Assembly: GCF_035593305.1 (NCBI RefSeq)
Contig: NZ_CP141615.1
Span: 2,325,722-2,389,721 of the forward strand
Direction: 5' to 3'
Source: Limnochorda sp. L945t
GTDB taxonomy: Bacteria; Bacillota; Limnochordia; Limnochordales; Geochordaceae
Length of the DNA: 64,000 nt
Under the pieces are notes generated by a model. That model saw only the letters and a program-made list of their open reading frames with translations, made no database searches and was not told the DNA's origin. Shown piece after piece: positions 34,177 to 41,460 of the stretch. A program made the translations under genes and the position numbers. Position 1 is the first letter of the stretch. Every line of letters starts with the position of its first letter.

Positions 34177-34869
34177 ATGAAAGAGCCGACCTCGATCCGA
34201 GAGATGGCGCAACGGTACCAGCGGTTGTACACGGCGGCGATTTACGATGTACTGGATTCCATGGGCTATCCCAACCAGTGTCTCGACCTGGGAATCCGCC
34301 CGCTACTACCCCATATGAAAATCGCGGGTGTGAGCTTTACCGTGGTGGGATACCGCGACCCGAGGCCACAGGAGGAATACGAACCAGAAAAGACTCGGGG
34401 TTTTGCCATCTTCGACCACATTACTCCAGGCTCGGTAGTGGTCATCAATGCAGAGAAGGATGACCAGTGCGGACACTGGGGCGAGCTCATGAGCACAGCG
34501 GCTCAGGCTCGCGGAGCAGTCGGAGTCGTTATCGATGGAGGCATCCGGGATTGGGGCCACCTTGCGCGCATGGAGAACTGGTCAGTCTTCGCTCGGTACA
34601 CGTCACCTATCGAGTCCGGCAAGCGCTGGAAGGTTCACGATTTTGGGGTACCCATCGTTATGAGTGGCACGCTTACTCGGCAGGTCAGGGTAAGTCCGGG
34701 CGACTGGATCGTGGGCGACGGTGACGGGGTCATCGTTATTCCCAAAGAACTGGCCACTGAGGTGTTACTGAAGGCCGAATCCATGAAAGAGGTCGAAGAC
34801 AAGGTGCGGGCCGAAATCCGGGCTGGCCGACGAGTGAAGGACGTGTTTGACGAGTACGGACAACTTTGA
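34177..34869 (+). CDS. RraA-family aldolase-like protein (second copy)
   Basis: A 230-residue RraA-family protein, distinct from the copy at 28041. Marks are YTAAIYDVLDSMGYPNQ, DQCGHWGELMSTAAQARGA, GVVIDGGIRDWGHL and VSPGDWIVGDGDGVIVIPKE. The conserved GGIRD motif supplies the Arg and Asp used for substrate and metal binding in the aldolase members. AGGAGG lies about eleven bases upstream. It is the last gene of the operon and is followed by a strong hairpin. Two RraA paralogues in one pathway suggest either different substrates or a hetero-oligomer; this is inference. Confidence 0.82.
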   Translation: MKEPTSIREMAQRYQRLYTAAIYDVLDSMGYPNQCLDLGIRPLLPHMKIAGVSFTVVGYRDPRPQEEYEPEKTRGFAIFDHITPGSVVVINAEKDDQCGHWGELMSTAAQARGAVGVVIDGGIRDWGHLARMENWSVFARYTSPIESGKRWKVHDFGVPIVMSGTLTRQVRVSPGDWIVGDGDGVIVIPKELATEVLLKAESMKEVEDKVRAEIRAGRRVKDVFDEYGQL

Positions 34870-34875
34870 CCGAGC

Positions 34876-34901
34876 TACACCCCGGTCAGGACCGGGGTGT
34901 A
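34876..34901 (+). terminator. Hairpin at the end of the sugar-acid operon
   Basis: Eleven-bp perfect stem (TACACCCCGGT at 34876-34886 with its complement at 34891-34901) and a 4-base loop, 7 bases after the last stop codon. There is no T-run, so termination efficiency is uncertain; mRNA 3'-end protection is also possible. Confidence 0.6.
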
Positions 34902-35109
34902 CTGGACCTCTCATCGGCCAGGGTGCGGGCCGCCACGGCGGCCATGGACGAGAACGCGGCACGACTGCACGGCCGGCGCCCAGGAGCGCGGATGCCGGGA
35001 GGGTAACGTGCCAGCGCGTTGCACCAGCCGGGTCCCCCTCAGGCCCCAGCGGGCGGCAAAGCGGCGGATGCTCAGCGCCGACACGTCGGTCGATGGGGGA
35101 AGGCGCCTT

Positions 35110-35436
35110 ATGCCTCTCCGCCTTGAGTTTGCAGGTTTCGCCACCGAAAACGAGTACCTGGCGTTCGCTCGCTCCCGGGGCCCGCTCGGGGTCCACGTAC
35201 TTCCCGCAGACATGATGATCCCGTCAAAGGACAGCGGGGTAGACTTCACGGAGGGCGACCACCTCCCAGGCCTCGAGACCGTGCTCGCTATCTTCAAGCT
35301 ACTCTGGTCGACAGTGGGCGATGGCCAGATGGTGGATTCAGCCGAGGGCGACGCGTGGCTCCGCGGCCCGTTCGTCCAGGCAGGGCACGACCTCTTTGAG
35401 GTGTCCGACTTTGTCAACCGCGATATAGAGTTTTAG
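35110..35436 (+). CDS. Small hypothetical protein
   Basis: A 108-residue ORF (MPLRLEFAGFATENEYLAF, VHVLPADMMIPSKDSG, HLPGLETVLAIFKLLW, ending FVNRDIEF). GGGGGAAGG lies six bases before the ATG, which supports translation. It is acidic, has no signal peptide or membrane segment, and resembles no family I recognise. It sits between the sugar-acid operon and the DnaA-box hairpin at 35477, inside the island. The upstream 200 bases hold no other supported gene. Confidence 0.45.
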   Translation: MPLRLEFAGFATENEYLAFARSRGPLGVHVLPADMMIPSKDSGVDFTEGDHLPGLETVLAIFKLLWSTVGDGQMVDSAEGDAWLRGPFVQAGHDLFEVSDFVNRDIEF

Positions 35437-35476
35437 GGTTGATTCCCTTGTTCCGAGACCACGACCTCGTAGCAGG

Positions 35477-35535
35477 CCCTGTGGGGATGTGGATAACTCG
35501 GAGCGGAGCGGAGAGTTATCCACATCCCCACAGGG
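35477..35535. repeat. 23-bp perfect inverted repeat containing two opposed DnaA-box-like sites
   Basis: Arms 35477-35499 and 35513-35535 are exact complements around a 13-base loop (GGAGCGGAGCGGA). The inner part of each arm holds TTATCCACA, the consensus DnaA box, in opposite orientations. There is no T-tract. It lies about 50 bases beyond the 3' end of the DUF1670 gene. It could be a replication or regulatory site of a mobile element, or a terminator that matches DnaA boxes by chance. Confidence 0.6.
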
Positions 35536-35585
35536 CGGGCCCCTTGACCCGGCAGGCCGGCTGGCTCGGGCGGTCCGGTGCGGCG

Positions 35586-36435
35586 TCACGCATGCTGAGA
35601 AAGCTCAGCAGGGAGCCTCACCCCTCGGCCGCGTAAGTAATCCCGCATCGCCTCCACGTCCTTGAGGTGGCGGTCGATGAGGTCCAGATACTCATATACC
35701 AGCGTCTCGCCCCGCCCCAGCGCCCGGGCCATGAGGTGGGGCGGAAGTCCATAAAGGTGAAGGATGAGGACGCTGTCAAGCGCCTTCAGGTAGGCGTCCA
35801 CCGAGCGGGGGTGGTGGTAGGTGTGCCGGGCGATCTCCAGCACCGACATCCCTTGCAGGTGAAGGCGTACGATGAGGTCCTTGTGGGTCAGCGTACGGCC
35901 CATGTCCAGCACCGTGCCGGGACAGGGCAGGATCACCTGGTGCTGGCGCTGGTACCAGTCCAGCGCCCGGGAGACCGTAGCAATCGACGTCAGGAAGATC
36001 CACTGCAGCTCCATGTGCGACAGCAATCCGTCCTGCGTGTAGGCCTCCACCATCGCTCGCCCCATCCGCCGGCCGTAGCGCTCCATCAGCTCCTCATAGG
36101 TCCGGGGTGGGTAGTGGCGAAGCCGCTGGCTCTCTTCGCCCGTCACCCAAGTGACGACGACGGGCGCCAGGGGTTGGTAGCGCGTCGGCTGCCAGAGGCT
36201 GCGCCCGCTGTCCACATGCATGGCCGCCAGCGGCATCTGACCGGTCGCCAGTACGGAGACCCGCGGGCAAAAGCGCGCCCGCAGGCTCATCAGATCGAGC
36301 AGCATGGGCTCCTGGACAGCCGGTGCAATCCCTGCTTCGTTGCGCAAGAAGGCCTGGAGCTTGGCCAGCGTCTCCGGGGACGTTGTCCCACGGCGTGTGG
36401 AATTTGAGTAGCGCCTCCGGGCTCGTTTTTTTCAC
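35586..36435 (-). pseudogene. DUF1670 family protein, probably frameshifted near its N-terminus
   Basis: The frame 35586-36347 gives about 254 residues with the DUF1670 C-terminal helix-turn-helix region (LDMGRTLTHKDLIVRLHLQG, VLEIARHTYHHPRSVDAYLK, YGLPPHLMARALGRGETLVYEYL). Upstream, the frame from GTG 36435 (KKTSPEALLKFHTPWDNVP) has better codon bias but is out of phase, so a frameshift near 36380 is likely. Otherwise the gene would start at TTG 36347 or be truncated. DUF1670 proteins are of unknown function and often lie near transposases. The 5' end abuts the stop of the IS256 transposase fragment, so the insertion may have removed the real start. Confidence 0.6.
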
Positions 36436-36697
36436 CCGGTAGCGAGCGCAGGGTTGGGCATGGCTACTTCCGCTCCGATGGCTCGGCGTAGCGCGGTCTG
36501 CAGCATCGGAATGAGGCGATGGCCCCGAATCCGTCGAAAGCCTGCCTCCGCTGCCAGCAGACCCATGCCCACCCAGTGCTCGGCCTGCCGGCCCGACGTC
36601 CAGCGCTTGACCCGACCCACCTTGGTGCGGACCACCGACAGCGCCGACTCCACCGTGTTGGTGGGGGCCAGCGACATCCGCAAGAGGCCCGGAATGC
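36432..36697 (-). pseudogene. C-terminal fragment of the split IS256-type transposase
   Basis: The fragment reads IPGLLRMSLAPTNTVESALS, VVRTKVGRVKRW, EHWVGMGLLAAEAGFRRIRG to ALATG*. SLAPTNTVES is the C-terminal IS256/Mutator signature with the last acidic catalytic residue. It is the missing end of the 40307-41316 ORF: removing the 3.6 kb element between them joins LHRLGIP to GLLRMSL in frame. Confidence 0.85.
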
Positions 36698-36796
36698 TCT
36701 TGCGTTGATCGCTATTTGACCACGGTCGTCGCGCGCTCAATGAGCGGGAAAGGGCGTGGTTCGCCGGATGGTCCGGCCTGCCACGCCCTTGGGATG

Positions 36797-37018
36797 TCAG
36801 GGTAGCCGCCGAGGGTTGACCCTGCCGTCGGCCTCCTGGGCCTCCGCCCAAAGCAGCACCAGGCGGACGGCCAGCTCGTAGATGGCGCGGCGGGACGCAA
36901 AGGCCAGCACTACCTCCCGCGGGCCGTCGACCAGGCGTAGCCGGGCCAGGGCCCCGGCCCGGCGGGTGCAGCGCCACTCGACGGTGATGGGCGTGGTCCC
37001 CCGCAACCAGAGCCGCAT
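36797..37018 (-). CDS. Small transposon-encoded protein
   Basis: A 73-residue basic protein (MRLWLRGTTPITVEWRCTRR, ending GRVNPRRLP). GGGAGGTGA lies about eight bases before ATG 37018, overlapping the end of the ATPase gene region, so it is co-transcribed with it. No domain is recognised. It is the last gene of the four-gene transposon and may be an accessory or targeting subunit; that is a guess from position. Confidence 0.5.
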   Translation of the reverse strand: MRLWLRGTTPITVEWRCTRRAGALARLRLVDGPREVVLAFASRRAIYELAVRLVLLWAEAQEADGRVNPRRLP

Positions 37019-37023
37019 CACGC

Positions 37024-37845
37024 TCACCTCCCGGTGCCCTGGGGTGCCTGCCACTCGGCGGCGATGACGGCCTCGACCAGCTCATGGTCGACCACGCGCT
37101 CCTGCCGGGCCGCCGCCGCCATGAGGCAGAGGTGGGCGAGCTGGTTGATGGGCCGCGGTAGCCCGTTGCAGGCCCGGTGGATGTGGTCGAGGGCCTTGGC
37201 GGTGAACAGCTCCTGGTCGGCCCCGGCCAGCTTCAGGTGGTGACGGATGTAGGCGGCCGTCTCCTGGGGCGAAAAGCCGCCCAGGTGGTAGCGGAGATCG
37301 ATGCGCTGGGCAAGCGCCTCGGCAGAGCGAAGGGCCAGCCGCTCCGCAAGCGCCCGGGTGCCGCACAGCACCAGGGCGAAGGGGGCGAAGGCGTCGCATT
37401 CGTAGTTGAGCAAGCCCCGGATCTCCTCCAGCATGGCCGGGCTCAAGAACTGCGCCTCGTCCACCAGCAGGACCGGCGTGCGATGCTGCGTGCGCCAGCG
37501 CTCGGCCAGCGCCTCCCGGGCAAGCTTCTTGAGCTTAGGCAAAGCGTGCGGCGCATCGAGTCGCAGGGCGTCGAGCAGGCTCTGGAAGAAACTGCGGGGG
37601 GTGAAGGCGACGTCGGCCAGATAGACCACCTCGTAGCGGGTGGCATCGAGCTCCGCCTTGAGCCGCCGCAGCGCGGTGGACTTACCGGCACCCACCTCCC
37701 CGGTCAGCACCATCACCCGCCGGCGCTCGGCGACATAATGCAGCCTCGCCAGGGCTTCGCGGTGGGCCTGGGAGGGAAACAGTTGCTCGACGGGGATCTC
37801 CCGGGCAAAGGGTGTGGCGGTCAGGCCGAAGTGGGCTTCAAACAT
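37024..37845 (-). CDS. ExeA/TnsC-like AAA ATPase of the transposon
   Basis: A 273-residue AAA ATPase. MFEAHFGLTATPFAREIP is the ExeA-family opening. Walker A is LTGEVGAGKSTALRRL, Walker B PVLLVDEAQFLSPAML, and sensor 1 LVLCGTRAL, followed by an arginine-rich IDLRYHLGGFSPQET and a lid helix. In Tn7-like and Tn552-like elements such ATPases (TnsC, TniB) select target DNA and activate the DDE transposase. The ATG overlaps the transposase stop by 8 bases, with GGAGG upstream. It appears intact. Confidence 0.85.
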   Translation of the reverse strand: MFEAHFGLTATPFAREIPVEQLFPSQAHREALARLHYVAERRRVMVLTGEVGAGKSTALRRLKAELDATRYEVVYLADVAFTPRSFFQSLLDALRLDAPHALPKLKKLAREALAERWRTQHRTPVLLVDEAQFLSPAMLEEIRGLLNYECDAFAPFALVLCGTRALAERLALRSAEALAQRIDLRYHLGGFSPQETAAYIRHHLKLAGADQELFTAKALDHIHRACNGLPRPINQLAHLCLMAAAARQERVVDHELVEAVIAAEWQAPQGTGR

Positions 37846-39211
37846 CGGGCATCGCCTCCGGCTCATCCACGAGACTCAGGCGCAGGGGGGAGAGGGCTCG
37901 GGCCTGGCGCTGACGCCGGCGCTGGACCAGGAGCTCCAGGTAGGGGATCGATGGCGCGACCGGGCGGCTCGGCTCGGGGTGGTGGACCCGGTCGAGGCCG
38001 CGGTAGACGGGGTGGGCCAAATCGAGCGGGACGGCGTCGCCCGCGTGGCGGCCCTCGATGAACAGGCTGAGGCGCTCCAGGTGCAGCGGATGGAAGCGGA
38101 TCTCAACCTTGCGGCCTTCCAGGCCGGGCGGCGCTTCGTAGCGGTTGCCGTCGAAACGAAGACACCCGGTCTTGTCCACCCGGCGCACCCGCCGCCACAA
38201 AAAGACGTGGGCCAGCTTTTCGGCCGAGACGGTCCGGCGCGCCTGCAGGCGGGCGAAGCGGACCGCGGGTGCCTCGCCCGTCTCGGAGTGCACCTGGACG
38301 TGGTACGCCTCTTCGATCCAGGCCGCAAGCCTTTCGTTGAGGGCCGCCAGGTGCGGGACGGGGTGGTGGGAAAGCTCCCGCAGGAACTGGTCTTGCAGGG
38401 TTTCGAAGAAGCGCTCGATCTTGCCGCGGCCCTCGGGATGGCCGGGCGTGCCGGAGATGTGGCGGATGCCGAGCTCCGCGCAGGCCCGGGTGAACACCTC
38501 GGCCTGGAAGATGAGGCCCCGGTCGACGTAGACCCGCCAGGGAAGGCCCCGGCGCAAGAGGGCCTGCTGGAAGCACAGCTCCAGGGCGTAGAGGTCTTCG
38601 GCCCAGAAAAACTCGGCATGGGCCACCAACCGGGAGTGGTCGTCGAGGAAGGCCAAAAGATACGTGCGCCGCATGCGGCCCGGCTGGAAGGGATCCGGCA
38701 GCGCCGGACCGGGCGTGGCATCGCCCTGCCAGAGGTCATTGGGGGCCCTGGCTTCGAAGCGGCGCAAGCCCGGCTTGGGGGGAAGGACCCGCTGGCTGAG
38801 GCCTTCCCGGTGCAGGTGGCGCCAGAGGGTGTTGGGCTTGAGGGTCTGCGGGGCCACCAGCCCGGCCGCCTCCAACAGCCGCACCACCTGGGGCAGGCTG
38901 CGGGCAGGGTCCTGACGTTTGAGGGCCTTGGCCTGCTCCAGAAGCTCGGGGGTGACGACCCGCACCGATCCCCGGTCCCGCCGCAGGGCCGGCCGCAGGG
39001 CCTCCAAGCCACCGAGTCGGTAGCGGCGGACCCACCGGCGCAAGGTCGGGGCACTCACGTGCACCCGCCGGCCGTCCGGGAGCAAATGCTGGCGAGCGAG
39101 CACATCCTGCCGCCAGCGGCGCTTCTCCTCCGCGTCGGCCAGGGGATCCAACAGCGGGGCGATGAGCGAGTAGCGAAACAACGCCAGCGTGTCGTCGGGC
39201 CAGGAAGCCAC
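37838..39211 (-). CDS. DDE-type transposase (Mu/Tn552 integrase core)
   Basis: A 457-residue transposase. N-terminal helix-turn-helix: SAPTLRRWVRRYRLGGLEAL. An HTH_29-like second DNA-binding region follows (SLPQVVRLLEAAGL). The rve catalytic core has LWQGDATPGPAL (Asp1), VYVDRGLIFQ (Asp2) and EGRGKIERFFETLQ (Glu). The Mu-type C-terminal beta-barrel follows, with VDKTGCLRFDGNRYEAPPGL. GTG 39211 is chosen because GGGAGGATG precedes it by about eight bases and the HTH follows soon after. It is coupled to the ATPase downstream. It appears intact, although its upstream zinc-ribbon partner is broken. Confidence 0.85.
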   Translation of the reverse strand: MASWPDDTLALFRYSLIAPLLDPLADAEEKRRWRQDVLARQHLLPDGRRVHVSAPTLRRWVRRYRLGGLEALRPALRRDRGSVRVVTPELLEQAKALKRQDPARSLPQVVRLLEAAGLVAPQTLKPNTLWRHLHREGLSQRVLPPKPGLRRFEARAPNDLWQGDATPGPALPDPFQPGRMRRTYLLAFLDDHSRLVAHAEFFWAEDLYALELCFQQALLRRGLPWRVYVDRGLIFQAEVFTRACAELGIRHISGTPGHPEGRGKIERFFETLQDQFLRELSHHPVPHLAALNERLAAWIEEAYHVQVHSETGEAPAVRFARLQARRTVSAEKLAHVFLWRRVRRVDKTGCLRFDGNRYEAPPGLEGRKVEIRFHPLHLERLSLFIEGRHAGDAVPLDLAHPVYRGLDRVHHPEPSRPVAPSIPYLELLVQRRRQRQARALSPLRLSLVDEPEAMPDV

Positions 39212-39372
39212 CGAAGCATCCTCCCTGCCGTGGGGTTTGCTTCCAGTCTCCGGCAGCCGGGCTCTCTCCGGGAAGGCGCCAGGGTTTGGGGAGTCCGGCC
39301 GCCCGGCCATAGGCGAACAGATGATCGATTCGAGCTGGGCGCAGGCGACCCCGCCCCCGGCCCCTGACGCTT

Positions 39373-39973
39373 TCAAAGCCAGGCCGGGTCGCCCTGGAGC
39401 AGGAGGTTGACGATGTCCAGAAGGCCGGCCGCTGTCGGCCCAGGATGCGCCTGCCTCACTCCCTGGCGCAGTGTCTCGGCGAAGTCCAGGCACGCTCCCA
39501 ACGGGTCATCTTTGGGCGGATGCAGGACCGGCGGGCCGGTCGGAAGGCCCCCGGCCAGCTCCCCCCACCATTCCTGCAGCCGAGCCAAGACTCCCGGCGC
39601 CTCGGCTGAGGCCTTCGCACCAGCCGGCGCACGGTGGCCACCGAACGGCCTACCGACTCGGCCAACGCCCGCCACGACATCCCCGCCGGCGCCCCTGATA
39701 GAGGCGCTGGCGGACGGTGCTGAGCAGGCTCTGGTAGGGGCGCAGGAAGCTGGGCAAAAACGAGACCGTCCGGCTGCAGCGCGAGCAGCGCCGCCGGCGC
39801 ACCGGAATCCGCTGATAGCCATCCGGCCCGGTCTCGTCGGCGCCGCGCGGATAGCACCCGTGTCCCCACAGCCGCCCGCCGCAGGCCGGACACAGGCGGG
39901 GCAGTCGCAACCGGCCCGCTTCTTCGGCGGCCAGGTAGGAGCGCACGTCTCGTCCGGCGAAAATGGAGATCAC
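39373..39973 (-). pseudogene. Zinc-ribbon/HTH transposon protein (DUF6431-like), frameshifted
   Basis: From GTG 39973 the frame gives VISIFAGRDVRSYLAAEEAG, then a zinc ribbon (CPACGGRLWGHGCYPRG ... RRRRCSRCSRTVSFLP) and PSFLRPYQSLLSTVRQRLY. It then shifts. Continuations appear in other frames: MSWRALAESVGRSVATVRRL, an HTH, and later FAETLRQGVRQAHPG to the stop at 39373. At least two frameshifts are needed. The intact family member would recognise DNA ends or targets for the element. The naming as DUF6431-like is from memory of this gene order and moderately sure. Confidence 0.6.
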
Positions 39974-40306
39974 CAAACCGGCTCCCTCCCCTCCGGGGAG
40001 GCTCCCGATCCGGGAGAGCAGCCGGGGGCGGTGTTGGGGGAGCATCCCGGGCGTGGCGACCGCGTAAGGGGTGCTCCCGCTTGTTTTCCCTCCCTGACCG
40101 CCCCGCTTTCGCTGCCGGGATCGGGCGGCAGCGAGGCACGGGCCTCCCCGTGGCCCGACGATTCGGCTCCCCGGCCGCTCTTCCTTCCAAAAAGCCCCAG
40201 CCCCCGGCTAGCCGGCGGGCTGGGAGGGGTCCTCCTGGAGATCCCGATGCTCAAGCTACGCGCGAGATCCACCCTCTGAAGCGCTCAAAAAGCGGGAGGC
40301 GCGAGA

Positions 40307-41316
40307 GGAATGCCCAGCCGGTGCAGGGTCAACGTTTCGTCCAGCCCCTCGCGCAGACTGTCGGCTGCCCCTGGATGCTCCATCTCGAGCTGGTCGGCCA
40401 GACGCTCCAGCGCCGCCTTGGCGACCGCGTAGTCCGGCTCCCGGTAGGCCTGACCCAGCTTGCGGGCCACCCAGGCCTGGGCCGACTCGGGCAGGTGGTC
40501 CAAGACGTTCGTCTTCTTATGAACCTGACACCGCTGGACGAGAGCCTGCTGGCCAAACACGGCTCGCACGGCCGCCCGAAGCGCTTTGGCACCATCCATC
40601 ACCACCAGCAGCCCCTGGTCGTAGCGCAGGTCCCGTTCGACCAAGTCCTGCAGCAGTCCCTTGACCACCGCTTCGTTTTCCGTGGCCCCTTCCCGCAGGC
40701 CCAAGAGCCGCTTGTGCCCGTCGGCATCGATGCCAAGGACCACCACCACGGTAGACTCGCCCAGCCGCACCCCATCCACGACCAAGACGACGATGGGCCG
40801 ATCCTCCAGCCGCTCGGCCAGGCGCTCCTCCAGCAGCTGCCGCATGGCCTGGGTGAAACGAACGCTGATACGGCTCCGGGAGACACCCTTGCCCGGGAGC
40901 TCCTCGACCCCATCCAGGGTCGCCCGGTAGCCCCGGGTCGACACCCCGTGCAGCAGCCGGGCCATCACCGCTTCCGTCAAGCAGTCGTCCTGCTGGGCCC
41001 ACAGGTAGGTGTCGAGCACCACCTCCTGGCCGTCCTTGGAGCGGGCCCGTGGACGCTCGATACGTACCTTGCGGCCGAGCACCACCACCCAGCCGTGGGC
41101 GTGGCCATGGCGGTAAGCCGGACGCTCCCGGCGATGCTGCCCCTTCGGGCCTACACGCTCCGCGGTCTCGGCCTCCATCATCTCTCCCAGGGCCGCGACC
41201 GCCAGTTGCAGCACCAGCCCCGTCATGCTTCCCTTCACCTGCTCCCCGAGTCGGCGCAGGGGAAGCCGGAGGCTTTCGGGCAAGAAGGGCAGCGTTCGGG
41301 CCTTCGGACGGCCCAC
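40307..41316 (-). pseudogene. N-terminal part of the split IS256-type transposase
   Basis: From GTG 41316 the product runs VGRPKARTLPFLPESL, through an RNase-H-like core (VVLVVDGVRLGEST with Asp, LLVVMDGAKALRAAV with Asp, VQRCQVHKKTNVLDHL), to DETLTLHRLGIP. There transposon sequence takes over and a stop follows at 40285. Together with 36432-36697 it forms a 422-residue Mutator-family transposase. The interrupted copy lacks the final catalytic Glu, so it is inactive. Confidence 0.85.
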
Positions 41317-41369
41317 CTCAATGAGTAACTTTTAGGTGGGCATGGGTGTCAGGATCCGGTAGGGGAGGC

Positions 41370-41400
41370 ACATCCCTCCAGCCTGAGGCTGGAGGGATGT
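41370..41400. repeat. 14-bp hairpin upstream of the ISLre2 remnant
   Basis: ACATCCCTCCAGCC (41370-41383) pairs perfectly with 41387-41400 around TGA. No T-tract. It lies between the IS256 and ISLre2 remnants and may be a terminator or part of an IS end. Confidence 0.5.
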
Positions 41401-41416
41401 AGGAAATCGCAACGAA

Positions 41417-41460
41417 AAGACCCCGCCTTGAAAGTACCACACCATGGAAGGCGGGGTCTT
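41417..41460. repeat. 13-bp inverted repeat at the left end of the ISLre2 element
   Basis: AAGACCCCGCCTT (41417-41429) and its complement (41448-41460) enclose 18 bases and end one base before the transposase ATG. AGACCCCGCC recurs inverted at 42918-42927, so it is probably the element's terminal repeat, duplicated internally. Confidence 0.5.

Larger units (their letters stand above)
36698..40306 (-). mobile_element. 3.6-kb Tn7/Tn552-like transposon inserted in an IS256 transposase gene
   Basis: Terminal inverted repeats are legible. The left end reads TCTTGCGTTGATCGCTATTTGACC; the right end, reverse-complemented, reads TCTCGCGCCTCCCGCTTTTTGAGC, matching as TCTyGCG-n5-CGCTwTTTGAsC. GGAATGC is duplicated at 36691-36697 and 40307-40313. 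A 5-bp reading (GAATG) is also possible if the ends include one more base. The four genes, all minus strand, are a zinc-ribbon protein (broken), a DDE transposase, an ExeA/TnsC-like ATPase and a 73-residue protein. The element resembles TniAB/TnsBC-type two-component transposons. Confidence 0.82.

Noticed and set aside
34897-35109. Longer form of the 108-residue hypothetical protein
   Set aside because: The extra N-terminal residues are Arg/Pro/Thr-rich with no ribosome site, and the start falls inside the operon terminator.
37838-39493. Transposase start at 39493
   Set aside because: The extra 94 residues overlap the broken zinc-ribbon gene and are Gly/Ser/Pro-rich. GTG 39211 has a proper ribosome site and leads directly into the helix-turn-helix.
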